NCBI RefSeq assembly: GCF_004799685.1
Contig: NZ_CP031311.1
Location: forward strand, 806,001-870,000
Direction of reading: 5' to 3'
Length of the DNA stretch: 64,000 nt
Source: Halobellus limi
GTDB taxonomy: Archaea > Halobacteriota > Halobacteria > Halobacteriales > Haloferacaceae
Shown here: piece by piece, positions 7,981 through 15,444 of the stretch
Position numbering within the stretch: position 1 is the first letter of the stretch
Layout: the number at the start of each line of letters is the position of its first letter
Program-made: the position numbers and the translations under genes
The notes under the pieces: generated by a model
The model's database searches: none
Told to the model about the DNA's origin: nothing
What the model saw: the letters and a program-made list of their open reading frames with translations, nothing else

Positions 7981-9354
7981 CTACAGCGGCGGAACGATCG
8001 CCGGGTTCTCCGCGAAGAACAGCGTCTGTACGCCGAGGGCGAGGGTGAGCACCACGCCGAGGACGACGACCGTCCGGACGAGCCACAGCCACGTCATACC
8101 GACGCCACCGCCCAGCGAGGAGCCGTTGAGGAGTTCGTCGACGGCGGGGCGGCCGAACACCCAGCCGATGAAGACGAGGACGCCGAGGACCGACACCGGG
8201 AGCAGGAGCTGGTAGGCGAGGGTGTCGAACCAGCCGAGCCAGGCGGTGTCCAGCGCCGAGGGGATCCCGAGCAGGAAGATGAGCCCGCCGAGCGCGGCGG
8301 CGATCTGCGGGCGGCGCGCGCCGTAGTTGTCGACGGCGTAGGAGACGACCACTTCGAGCAGGCTGATCGCCGACGACAGCGCCGCGATGAGGACGACGCC
8401 GAAGAAGACGACGCCGACGACGCGGCCGGCCGGGAGTTCCGCGAACGCCGTCGCGAGGCTGACGAACAGCGCGCCCGCGCCGCCGCTGCCGGGTTCGATC
8501 CCCTGCACGAACAGGAGCGGAATGACCACGAGCCCGGCGAGGATGCCGACCGCGCTGTTGAACACGACGACGGTGATGCTGTCGCCGAAGAGGCTCTGAT
8601 CCTCGCCGACGTAGGAGGCGTAGGTGATCATCGCGCCCATCCCGAGCGACAGCGAGAAGAACGCCTGGCTCACGGCGAAGGGGATGATATCCGTGAGCGG
8701 GCCGCTAAAGGAGGGCAGCGGGTCGAAGGAGACGCTCAGGCTGAGTTGTGAGAGGTCCGGCGAGAGGAAGTAGCTGTACCCGGGACTCGCGCCGGGGAGG
8801 GTGAACACCCAGACGGCGAGGACTCCCAGGATGACGACGATGCTCGGAACCATCAGCTTCGTCGCCTTCTCGATCCCGTCTTCGACGCCGCCGGCGACGA
8901 TGGCGACGACGAGGATCATAAACAGCGCGTGGAGCGCGAGGGCGTCGAGGCCGGCCGAGACCTGGCCGAAGTAGGCGGCCGGGTCGGCGAAGTACGCGCC
9001 GGTGACGCTGCCGCCCATATAGCGGAGGACCCACCCGCCGACGACGCTGTAGTACGACAGGATCCAGAAGCCGGTGCCGACGCCGAGGACGCCGACCCAC
9101 TTCCAGTTGCGGAATCCCAGTTTCTCGAACGCGCCGATGGCGTTCAGGTTGCTCTTCCGTCCGACGACGAACTCCGCGAGCATCGCCGGCAGGCCGATTC
9201 CGATCGCGGCGACCAGGTAGACGACGAGGAACGTCGCCCCGCCGTACTCGGAGGTCTTGAAGGGGAACTGCCAGATGTTACCGAGCCCCACTGCCGAGCC
9301 GACGGCGGCGAGGATGAACCCCGCGCGCGTCGCCCACGTCTCTCGTTGACTCAT
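7981..9354 (-). CDS. NSS-family sodium-coupled transporter (second copy)
   Basis: This 457-residue polytopic membrane protein is paralogous to the one at 2965-4398. It shares the TM1 signature RETWATRAGFILAAVGSAVGLGNIWQFPF and the TM6-region AFFSLSLGMGAMITYASYVGED. About 12 hydrophobic segments run to the C-terminus. It differs in the residues after the TM1 signature (KTSEYGGATF versus VTADNGGSAF), which may mean a different substrate. It converges on the Bat-type regulator and the DmdA-like gene, so it may import that pathway's substrate; this is inference from position. On the coding strand a TATA-like element (cttatc) lies about 30 nt upstream of the ATG. Confidence 0.9.
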   Translation of the reverse strand: MSQRETWATRAGFILAAVGSAVGLGNIWQFPFKTSEYGGATFLVVYLVAAIGIGLPAMLAEFVVGRKSNLNAIGAFEKLGFRNWKWVGVLGVGTGFWILSYYSVVGGWVLRYMGGSVTGAYFADPAAYFGQVSAGLDALALHALFMILVVAIVAGGVEDGIEKATKLMVPSIVVILGVLAVWVFTLPGASPGYSYFLSPDLSQLSLSVSFDPLPSFSGPLTDIIPFAVSQAFFSLSLGMGAMITYASYVGEDQSLFGDSITVVVFNSAVGILAGLVVIPLLFVQGIEPGSGGAGALFVSLATAFAELPAGRVVGVVFFGVVLIAALSSAISLLEVVVSYAVDNYGARRPQIAAALGGLIFLLGIPSALDTAWLGWFDTLAYQLLLPVSVLGVLVFIGWVFGRPAVDELLNGSSLGGGVGMTWLWLVRTVVVLGVVLTLALGVQTLFFAENPAIVPPL

Positions 9355-9672
9355 ACTACGTCGGCGTAGTCGCCGGGCGAGTGATAAGACACGCGATTAT
9401 CGGCCGAATATCGCGAGAGAAATGTACACGACCGGCTCTGGAGTGACATTTTTGTTCATTCGTGAAGGGGGCAGGCAGATCGATCGTTCCGACGGCGATG
9501 CTCGTTGTCGGCCTCCAGTCGCTGGTCTTTCCGACGTGGCCGATCGGACCGGTTCTCACGCCGCGGGATCGGCTGCGCGACAGCGACCGGAGTCGCCGTC
9601 GTCTTCGGGCCCTTCCTCCTGGTTCCCATCGTGGCGTTGCTGTGGGCGGCGCGCTCTCGAATCCGAGGTTCC
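9355..9672. other. 318-nt intergenic region, possible decayed small membrane-protein gene
   Basis: This stretch holds the promoter of the minus-strand NSS gene on its left side. Further right, two plus-strand frames each encode one plausible membrane helix: one near 9480-9560 (VPTAMLVVGLQSLVFPTWPIG) and one near 9595-9655 (GVAVVFGPFLLVPIVALLW) in a different frame. A single frameshift would join them into a small two-helix protein. No intact gene can be called. Confidence 0.3.
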
Positions 9673-10629
9673 CTACGGCGTCACCACGAGCTTCCCGACG
9701 AAGCTGTCCTCCAGGACGGCGCGCTGGGCCTCGCCGATCTCTCCGAGGCCGTACGTCTCGTGGATCACGGGCGCGATCTCGTCGCGGACGGCGAGGTCCG
9801 CCAGTCGAGCGAGCACCGCACCGATGTCGTCGGCGTTGTACATCGACATGAACTGGTACCGGACCTCCTTGCCCTTCGTGACGCCGATGTCGGTGAATCC
9901 CCCGCTCGAAGTGTCGTTGCCGATGCCGATCACGCGCGCGCCGGCGTTCGCGACGTCCGCGTTGAACTGGAGGTACTGGTCCATATGCAGGTCGACGATC
10001 ACGTCCGCGCCGCCGGCGTCGACGACGGCGTCCGCGAGGTCCTCGCGGGCGTAGTCGAAGACCGCGTCCGCTCCGAGCGACTCGAGTTCGTCGGCGTGAT
10101 CGGGCGAGGCGGTCGCGTGGACGCGTGCGCCCATCGTCTCCGCGAGCTGGATCGCGACGTGGCCGACGCCGCCGCTGCCGCCGTGGACCAGCACCGTCTC
10201 GGCGGGTTCGGCGGCGGCGTGGTGGACGAGCCCCTGCCAGGCCGTCGTCCCGACGAGCGCGAGCGCCGCGGCGTCGTCGAAGGCGACCCCCTCGGGGAGG
10301 TGTGCGAGGAAGTCCGCGGGCGCGGCGACGCGCTCGGCGTACGATCCGGGCATCCCGTTGCCGAGTCCCGTGCCGAACACGCGGTCGCCGACCGCGAAGT
10401 GCTCGACCCCGTCACCGACGGCCGCGACGGTGCCGGCGACGTCCGATCCGCCGACGAACGGCAGGTGCGGGACGGGGTACTCGCCCTCGCGGAAGTACGT
10501 GTCCACCGGGTTCACCGCCGCGGCCTCGACGTCGACGAGTACCTGTCCGTGATCGGGGTCGGGGTCGTCGACCTCGTCGACCGTCAGTACCTCGGGGCCG
10601 CCGTGCTCGTGGAATCTGGCTGCGCGCAT
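9673..10629 (-). CDS. NADPH:quinone reductase-like MDR oxidoreductase
   Basis: This 318-residue medium-chain dehydrogenase/reductase is of the zinc-free quinone oxidoreductase type. The N-terminal GroES-like domain has the motifs RFHEHGGPEVL, AAAVNPVDTYFREG and GSDVAGTVAAVGDGV. The Rossmann domain carries the nucleotide loop VHGGSGGVGHVAIQLA (around residue 150) and ends in EDSFVGKLVVTP. No structural-zinc cysteine quartet is present, which places it with QOR/zeta-crystallin-like enzymes rather than alcohol dehydrogenases. Typical reactions are NADPH-dependent reduction of quinones or enones in the cytoplasm. It is divergent from sucC, with 166 nt between starts. The physiological substrate is unknown. 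Confidence 0.85.
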   Translation of the reverse strand: MRAARFHEHGGPEVLTVDEVDDPDPDHGQVLVDVEAAAVNPVDTYFREGEYPVPHLPFVGGSDVAGTVAAVGDGVEHFAVGDRVFGTGLGNGMPGSYAERVAAPADFLAHLPEGVAFDDAAALALVGTTAWQGLVHHAAAEPAETVLVHGGSGGVGHVAIQLAETMGARVHATASPDHADELESLGADAVFDYAREDLADAVVDAGGADVIVDLHMDQYLQFNADVANAGARVIGIGNDTSSGGFTDIGVTKGKEVRYQFMSMYNADDIGAVLARLADLAVRDEIAPVIHETYGLGEIGEAQRAVLEDSFVGKLVVTP

Positions 10630-10764
10630 CGAGACGAGGTTCCGTGCGGAGGGTGATAAAAGACGCCGAAGCGAACGAGCCCTCGCGTCGGGTGCATTCG
10701 AATTCGAGTGAGTCCGCCGCTCACGGACGAACTCCGCCGAGTTGCGGAAACGATATCGACGGGC

Positions 10765-10770
10765 TTTATG
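10765..10770 (+). promoter_or_regulatory. TATA box for the sucCD operon
   Basis: TTTATG lies centred about 28 nt before the sucC ATG at 10796, within gggctttatgcgg. The spacing predicts a leaderless or nearly leaderless mRNA. Confidence 0.5.
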
Positions 10771-10795
10771 CGGATACGTACCCCTCTCTCGGACG

Positions 10796-11941
10796 ATGCG
10801 CTTACACGAATATCAGGCGAAGGGCGTCTTCGCCGATGCCGGGGTACCCGTCCCCGAGTCGCACCTCGCGACGACCGTCGAGGAGGTCGTCGAGGCCGTC
10901 TCGGAGATCGGCTTCCCGGCGGCGATCAAGGCACAGGTACACGTCGGCGGCCGCGGGAAGGCCGGCGGCATCAAGATCGCGACCAGCGAGGAGGAGGCCC
11001 GACAGTACGCCGACGAGATCCTCGGGATGGACCTCAAGGGCTACACCGTCGAGAAGGTCCTCGTCGAGGCGGGCGTCGACTTCGAGAACGAACTCTACGT
11101 GGGAATCACGATGGACCGCGGCGAGGGCGAGCCCGTCGCGATGGTCTCGACCGAAGGCGGCGTCGACATCGAGTCCGTCGCCGAGGAGACGCCGGAAGCG
11201 ATCGCCCGCGAGCACATCGACCCCGCGTTCGGTCTGCACCCCTACCAGGCGCGAAAGGTCGTCTACGACGCCGGGATCCCCGGCGACGTCGCCGGCGACG
11301 TCGCGTCGATCCTCTCGACGCTCTACGACCTCTACGAGTCGAAAGACGCCTCCGAGATCGAGATCAACCCCGTGATGATCACGTCGGATCGAGAGGTCGT
11401 CGCGGCCGACGCCGTGATGAACATCGACGAGGACGCGCTGTTCCGTCAGCCCGACCTCGCGGAGATGGAAGACGAGGCCGCCGCCGACGACCTCGAGGCG
11501 AAGGCCAACGAGTACGGCTTCGACTACGTCCGCCTCTCGGGAAACGTGGGAATCATCGGCAACGGCGCGGGCCTCGTGATGACGACGCTCGACCTCGTCG
11601 ATCACTTCGGCGGTCAGCCCGCGAACTTCCTCGACATCGGCGGCGGCGCGAAGGCCGAGCGCGTCGCGAACGCGCTGGACATGGTCTTCTCCGACGAGAA
11701 CGTCGACGCGGTCGTCTTCAACATCTTCGGCGGCATCACCCGCGGCGACGAGGTCGCGAAGGGGATCAACGAGGCGCTTGAATCCTTCGAGGAGATCCCG
11801 AAGAAGGTCGTCGTCCGGCTCGCCGGCACGAACGCCGAGGAGGGAATGGAGATCCTCAACACCGACCTCGTCGACGTCGAGGCGACGCTGGAGGACGCGG
11901 TACAGCGAGCGGTCGAGAACGCACAGGAGGCATCCCAATGA
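10796..11941 (+). CDS. sucC: Succinate-CoA ligase [ADP-forming] beta subunit
   Basis: This 381-residue subunit carries the ATP-grasp fold. It has [20 protein letters not shown] at the start, the nucleotide-binding [20 protein letters not shown] and the metal-binding EINPVMI. The C-terminal CoA-ligase domain contains the [14 protein letters not shown] and NFLDIGGGA loops. With SucD it interconverts succinyl-CoA and succinate with substrate-level phosphorylation in the TCA cycle. The ATG at 10796 is chosen because it matches the conserved MRLHEYQAK start; the in-frame codon at 10742 adds unrelated residues. The stop overlaps the sucD start (ATGA), implying translational coupling. Confidence 0.97.
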   Translation: MRLHEYQAKGVFADAGVPVPESHLATTVEEVVEAVSEIGFPAAIKAQVHVGGRGKAGGIKIATSEEEARQYADEILGMDLKGYTVEKVLVEAGVDFENELYVGITMDRGEGEPVAMVSTEGGVDIESVAEETPEAIAREHIDPAFGLHPYQARKVVYDAGIPGDVAGDVASILSTLYDLYESKDASEIEINPVMITSDREVVAADAVMNIDEDALFRQPDLAEMEDEAAADDLEAKANEYGFDYVRLSGNVGIIGNGAGLVMTTLDLVDHFGGQPANFLDIGGGAKAERVANALDMVFSDENVDAVVFNIFGGITRGDEVAKGINEALESFEEIPKKVVVRLAGTNAEEGMEILNTDLVDVEATLEDAVQRAVENAQEASQ

Positions 11942-12807
11942 GCATCTTCGTCGACGACGACACGCGCGTCGTGGTACAGGGAATCACCGGTGGGGAGGGC
12001 AAGTTCCACACCGAGCAGATGATCGAGTACGGCACCAACGTCGTCGCGGGCGCGGTCCCCGGCAAGGGCGGCCAGAAGGTCGCCGGCGTCCCCGTCTACG
12101 ACACCGTCGACGGGGCCGTCGAGGCCGAGGACGCCGACGCCTCCGTGATCTTCGTCCCGCCGGCGTTCGCCGGCGACGCGATCTTCGAGGCGCTCGACAC
12201 CGACCTCGACCTCGTGGTCGCGATCACGGAGGGGATCCCGACCCAGGACATGGCGAAAGTGAACAAGCGCCTCTCCGAGACCGACACCCGCCTCATCGGC
12301 CCGAACTGCCCCGGGATCATCACGCCCGGCGAGGCGAAGTTGGGAATCCTGCCCGGCAACATCTTCGAGTCGGGAGAGGTGGGCCTCGTCTCCCGCTCGG
12401 GGACGCTGACCTACCAGGTCGTCTCGAATTTGACTGAAAGAGGGCTCGGTCAGACCACCGCCATCGGCATCGGCGGCGACCCGATCATCGGGACGTCGTT
12501 CGTCGACGCGCTGGAGGCGTTCGAGGCCGACAAGGATACGAAGGCGGTCGTGATGTGCGGCGAGATCGGCGGCGAGGACGAAGAGCAGGCCGCGCAGTTC
12601 ATCGCGCAGAACATGGACACGCCCGTCGCGGGCTTCATCGCCGGCCGCACCGCGCCGCCGGGCAAGCGGATGGGCCACGCCGGCGCCATCGTCTCCGGCT
12701 CCGGAACGGGAACCGCCGAGTCGAAGATCGACGCACTCAACGACGCGGGCGTCCCCGTCGGCGACACGCCGAACGAGGTCGCCGAGTACGTCGAGGACTT
12801 CCTGTAG
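11938..12807 (+). CDS. sucD: Succinate-CoA ligase alpha subunit
   Basis: This 289-residue subunit begins with a CoA-binding Rossmann domain ([18 protein letters not shown]) and includes [15 protein letters not shown] and the SRSGTLTYQ loop. The catalytic histidine that becomes phosphorylated is His247 in [13 protein letters not shown]. The start overlaps the stop of sucC by 4 nt, as in many haloarchaeal genomes. Together the two subunits complete the TCA-cycle step from succinyl-CoA to succinate. Downstream, an inverted repeat probably terminates transcription before the convergent mazF-type gene. Confidence 0.97.
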   Translation: MSIFVDDDTRVVVQGITGGEGKFHTEQMIEYGTNVVAGAVPGKGGQKVAGVPVYDTVDGAVEAEDADASVIFVPPAFAGDAIFEALDTDLDLVVAITEGIPTQDMAKVNKRLSETDTRLIGPNCPGIITPGEAKLGILPGNIFESGEVGLVSRSGTLTYQVVSNLTERGLGQTTAIGIGGDPIIGTSFVDALEAFEADKDTKAVVMCGEIGGEDEEQAAQFIAQNMDTPVAGFIAGRTAPPGKRMGHAGAIVSGSGTGTAESKIDALNDAGVPVGDTPNEVAEYVEDFL

Positions 12808-12817
12808 CGATCTCTGA

Positions 12818-12896
12818 TACTGCCGGATAGAAGTCCGCGGGACAATTCGGCACCCCGAGGGTGCCGGTACGATTCCCATAGTTCTGTCCGGCAGTA
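12818..12896. terminator. Nested inverted repeats between convergent sucD and mazF-type genes
   Basis: An outer 15-nt inverted repeat (12818-12832 and 12882-12896) pairs at 14 of 15 positions. Inside it lies a perfect 7-bp hairpin with a 3-nt loop (12849-12855 and 12859-12865, ggcaccc/gggtgcc), extendable by one more pair. The position between two converging stop codons suggests a bidirectional terminator or processing structure. There is no T-run beside it. Confidence 0.5.
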
Positions 12897-12912
12897 CGAG
12901 TCGCCAACTCGG

Positions 12913-13266
12913 TCAATCGAGACCGAGGCTCAATTTCAACGCCTCGTCTATCTCCCGCATTGGTCCGGCATCGAGCGATCCGACGACCGAGTGGATTCGG
13001 TTTTCCACCGAAACGGTTCGAATCTGATCAAGCCGAACTGACGAGTCCTTCTCGAACGGTGAACTCGCCGCTTCTATCTGTACCTCGAACGGGTAGTCCC
13101 TATACGTCCCCGTTGCGGGAGCGATGATCGTCGTAGCGGAGTTCGCGTTCCCGATATCGTTCTGTACGACCACGGCCGGACGCGTTTTTTTGAGCTCGTG
13201 ACCTTCTGCAGGATGGAGTCGGACGATGACGACGTCTCCCCGCCGTACCGTCGGTCCCTCATCCAT
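12913..13266 (-). CDS. mazF: MazF/PemK-family toxin (endoribonuclease)
   Basis: This 117-residue protein has the MazF/PemK plug-like SH3 barrel signature: VRRGDVVIVRLHPAEGHELKKTRPAVVVQND at the start, then ATTIIAPATG, and SSVRLDQIRTVSVENRI near the end. Family members cut mRNA at short sequences and arrest growth until neutralised. The gene begins inside the 3' end of the upstream antitoxin gene (8-nt overlap), the usual antitoxin-first order with coupled translation. I see no inactivating change. Its cleavage specificity is unknown. Confidence 0.85.
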   Translation of the reverse strand: MDEGPTVRRGDVVIVRLHPAEGHELKKTRPAVVVQNDIGNANSATTIIAPATGTYRDYPFEVQIEAASSPFEKDSSVRLDQIRTVSVENRIHSVVGSLDAGPMREIDEALKLSLGLD

Positions 13267-13498
13267 CGCTCAGTTCGCCCCACGCTTCGGTCGAAGTCTC
13301 GTCCCACTCTTCGGCGAGTTCCTGGGCGCTCTCGGACGCCTCCTGATACGCTGTCGCGAGTTCCTCGGCGTCCGGTCGATCTGAATCGACCTCTACGACG
13401 GCGACGGTGACGCGCTTGTTCGCGTACTCCGTTCCGAGGTAAATTCGCCCCCGGTCGTCCGTCTCCTTCGTTCGAAGGTCTTTGGCAGTCACTTTCAT
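13259..13498 (-). CDS. Antitoxin of the MazF-type pair (AbrB/MazE-like)
   Basis: This 79-residue protein lies directly upstream of, and overlaps, the MazF-type toxin gene. Its N-terminal half, VTAKDLRTKETDDRGRIYLG followed by a VTVAVVEVD strand, resembles a swapped-hairpin AbrB/SpoVT DNA-binding fold. The C-terminal half is acidic and helical (EELATAYQEASESAQELAEEW), the part that in MazE-type antitoxins wraps the toxin. The start at 13498 was chosen because the extra residues from 13540 are Arg-rich leader. Autorepression of the operon by this protein is expected from family behaviour, but no operator is obvious. Confidence 0.75.
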   Translation of the reverse strand: MKVTAKDLRTKETDDRGRIYLGTEYANKRVTVAVVEVDSDRPDAEELATAYQEASESAQELAEEWDETSTEAWGELSDG

Positions 13499-13595
13499 CG
13501 TAGTTCGTCTTCGGACCCGCCGTAGATAGATCTTACCCACTATTACCCACGGCTGATGGATTCGATTTCACGTCCGTTCACGACTGTCACGACCG

Positions 13596-13605
13596 AATAT
13601 ATATT
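13596..13605 (+). promoter_or_regulatory. Strong TATA box for the CBS-domain gene
   Basis: AATATATATT stands out in GC-rich surroundings, centred about 28 nt before the ATG at 13629. It predicts a leaderless transcript. Confidence 0.65.
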
Positions 13606-13628
13606 CCTCGCACTTGAGGTGGTATCCA

Positions 13629-14066
13629 ATGCGCGTCAGCGACATCTGCTCCTCGTCGGTCGTGACTGTCGACCTCAACGCCTCGCTCGCGGCGGCCGTC
13701 GACCGGATGCTCGACGCCGACGTCGGGAGCGCGGTCGTCACCGACGACGGCGCGCCGGGGGGCATCGTCACCGAGCGCGACGTGCTCGAAGCGACGCACC
13801 GGACGGACGAACCGCTGTCGTCGATCGACGTCAGGCACGCGGCCAGCGCGCCGCTCGTCACGATCGGTCCCTCGGCCTCGCTCCGGCGCGCGGCCCGAAA
13901 GATGCGCGAGAACGACGTCCACCGCCTCGTCGTCGTCGACGGCATCGACGTCGTCGGCGTCGTCTCGACGACGGATCTGATCGCCAACTACGGGGAGATC
14001 CGCGAGGAGGAGCGGAAACACGCCGACGCGGAGTACGAGTGGCTCACGCGCGAGGACGTGCGGTGA
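13629..14066 (+). CDS. Tandem CBS-domain protein
   Basis: This 145-residue protein consists of two CBS motifs (Bateman module). The first is RVSDICSSSVVTVDLNASLAAAVDRM ending in GGIVTERDVLEA; the second is APLVTIGPSASLRRAARKM ending in VGVVSTTDLIANY. The ERD and TTD positions are where CBS pairs bind the ribose of adenine nucleotides (AMP, ATP, SAM). Stand-alone CBS proteins usually regulate a partner enzyme or channel. No obvious partner lies beside it. The ATG at 13629 is favoured over an in-frame TTG at 13614 because the TATA box spacing fits it. Confidence 0.9.
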   Translation: MRVSDICSSSVVTVDLNASLAAAVDRMLDADVGSAVVTDDGAPGGIVTERDVLEATHRTDEPLSSIDVRHAASAPLVTIGPSASLRRAARKMRENDVHRLVVVDGIDVVGVVSTTDLIANYGEIREEERKHADAEYEWLTREDVR

Positions 14067-14155
14067 AGGGCTCGATGCGATCGCTCGCTCGACGCGATCG
14101 TTCGCTCGACCTTCGGAACGGTCATCACCGTCGAGCCGCAAGTTCGGGAGAGACG

Positions 14156-15271
14156 ATGGCACCTTCACCTCCGACGCGGACCCACTCGGGGAGGACCCGG
14201 CGCGCGTTCCTCGGGAGCGTCGCGGCCGGCGGACTGCTCGGGACCGCCGGCTGTCTCGAGACGCTGGGGTTCCAGCGACAGTCCCTCTGGCGGGACCCGC
14301 CGCTGGCGGAGGACCGCCCCGACGCGGTCTACGTCCCGGCGGTCACCGAGGGGATGGGAATGTACGGGACGGCGACCGCCGGCCGGTACGGCGTCGCGCT
14401 CACCTACTCCTACCCGCACCGCTTCTGGACGCTGACGGGAGTCGAAAAGTCGAAGACGGTCGTCGAGGCCGACGACGACGTCCACCTGATGGCGTCGCTG
14501 TGGGACACCGAGACCGGGATGGCCCTCCCGATCGACTCCGGACTGTCGATCGAGATCCGAAACGGGGACGGGCTCGTCTCCCAGGAGGTCGCCTATCCGA
14601 TGCTCTCCCAGCAGATGGGGATGCACTACGGCGACAACTACCCGCTCGACGGCGCGGGCGCCTACGAGGCGCGGATACGGATCGGCGGCGTCTCGCCCCG
14701 TCGGACGGGCGGCTTCGCGGACGCCTTCGAGTCGGCAGAGACCGCGGCGATCGAGTTCGAGTTCCGTCCGGACCAACTCTCCGAGATCGAGATCGCCGAG
14801 AGCGAGAACGGCGGCGAGCGCGGCGCGATCCCCCCGATGGAGATGGGTGACGTGCCCGTCGGTCGCGCGCCCGGCGCCGACTCCCTTCCCGGGCGACACC
14901 TCGGACGCGGGCGCGCCGGCGACGTCGTCTTCGAGGCGTTCGCGGTCGACAGCGGGGAACTGGACGGCCGGTTCGACGCCGACCCGTACCTGTACGTCTC
15001 CGCGCGGACGCGACACAACGGGATCGTCCTCCCGATGATGGGCCTCGAAGCGACGGCGACGCGGGACGGCGAGACGGTCGCGAACGCCCGATTGACGTCG
15101 ACGCTCGATCCGGACCTCGGCTACCACTACGGCGCGGCCGGCGCCGACGTCTCCCTTCGGCGGGGCGACGAGCTGACGCTCGCGATCACGACGCCGCCGC
15201 AGATCGCCCGCCACGACGGCTACGAGACGGCCTTTTTCGACCTTCCGGACGCGTCGATTCGCGTGTCGTGA
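14156..15271 (+). CDS. Tat-exported lipoprotein, Tp34/P19-like iron-transport family
   Basis: This 371-residue protein opens with a Tat signal (RTRRAF, twin Arg at 15-16) and a lipobox GTAGC giving Cys33 as the lipid-anchored residue. The protein is therefore predicted to sit on the outer face of the membrane. The mature part begins with YVPAVTEGMGMYGTATAG, and around residues 135-165 has QQMGMHYGDNYPLDGAGAYEARI, similar to the metal-binding region of the bacterial Fe2+-transport proteins Tp34/P19. The Met/His-rich segments fit metal binding. No permease lies beside it. The ATG at 14156 places the twin arginines correctly; upstream in-frame sequence is a shadow of the CBS gene. The family assignment is moderate. 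Confidence 0.65.
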   Translation: MAPSPPTRTHSGRTRRAFLGSVAAGGLLGTAGCLETLGFQRQSLWRDPPLAEDRPDAVYVPAVTEGMGMYGTATAGRYGVALTYSYPHRFWTLTGVEKSKTVVEADDDVHLMASLWDTETGMALPIDSGLSIEIRNGDGLVSQEVAYPMLSQQMGMHYGDNYPLDGAGAYEARIRIGGVSPRRTGGFADAFESAETAAIEFEFRPDQLSEIEIAESENGGERGAIPPMEMGDVPVGRAPGADSLPGRHLGRGRAGDVVFEAFAVDSGELDGRFDADPYLYVSARTRHNGIVLPMMGLEATATRDGETVANARLTSTLDPDLGYHYGAAGADVSLRRGDELTLAITTPPQIARHDGYETAFFDLPDASIRVS

Positions 15272-15305
15272 GTGACTGTAGCGGGCTGTTCCGCTTGATG
15301 GACTT

Positions 15306-15443
15306 TCATTCGGAGTCTATGTATGACTCCACGGAAACTCCACTGAGTCGCTCGACCTCGGACGTGTTCTGGGTAACCACTGTCGCGTTCTGTTCTCTCG
15401 CGACGGCTGCGATGAGAACGTCGGAGATCCGTCGCGTCGGGTG
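15306..15443 (-). pseudogene. C-terminal remnant of a VapC-type PIN-domain toxin
   Basis: On the minus strand, in a frame different from aglB, the DNA from about 15443 down to a TGA at 15306-15308 encodes HPTRRISDVLIAAVAREQ, then NATVVTQNTSEVERLSGVSVESYIDSE. This is the closing third of a PIN ribonuclease: the Asp of SDVLIAA, the TQN motif and the final strand pair of VapC proteins. No N-terminal PIN half and no start codon precede it, because aglB coding sequence ends right there (stop at 15445). It is a truncated, presumably dead gene fragment. Confidence 0.65.
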
Positions 15444-15444
15444 G

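Noticed and set aside
9505-10656. Long plus-strand frame antisense to the quinone-reductase-like gene
   Set aside because: Same explanation: no family motif, and the minus-strand protein is a clear MDR enzyme.
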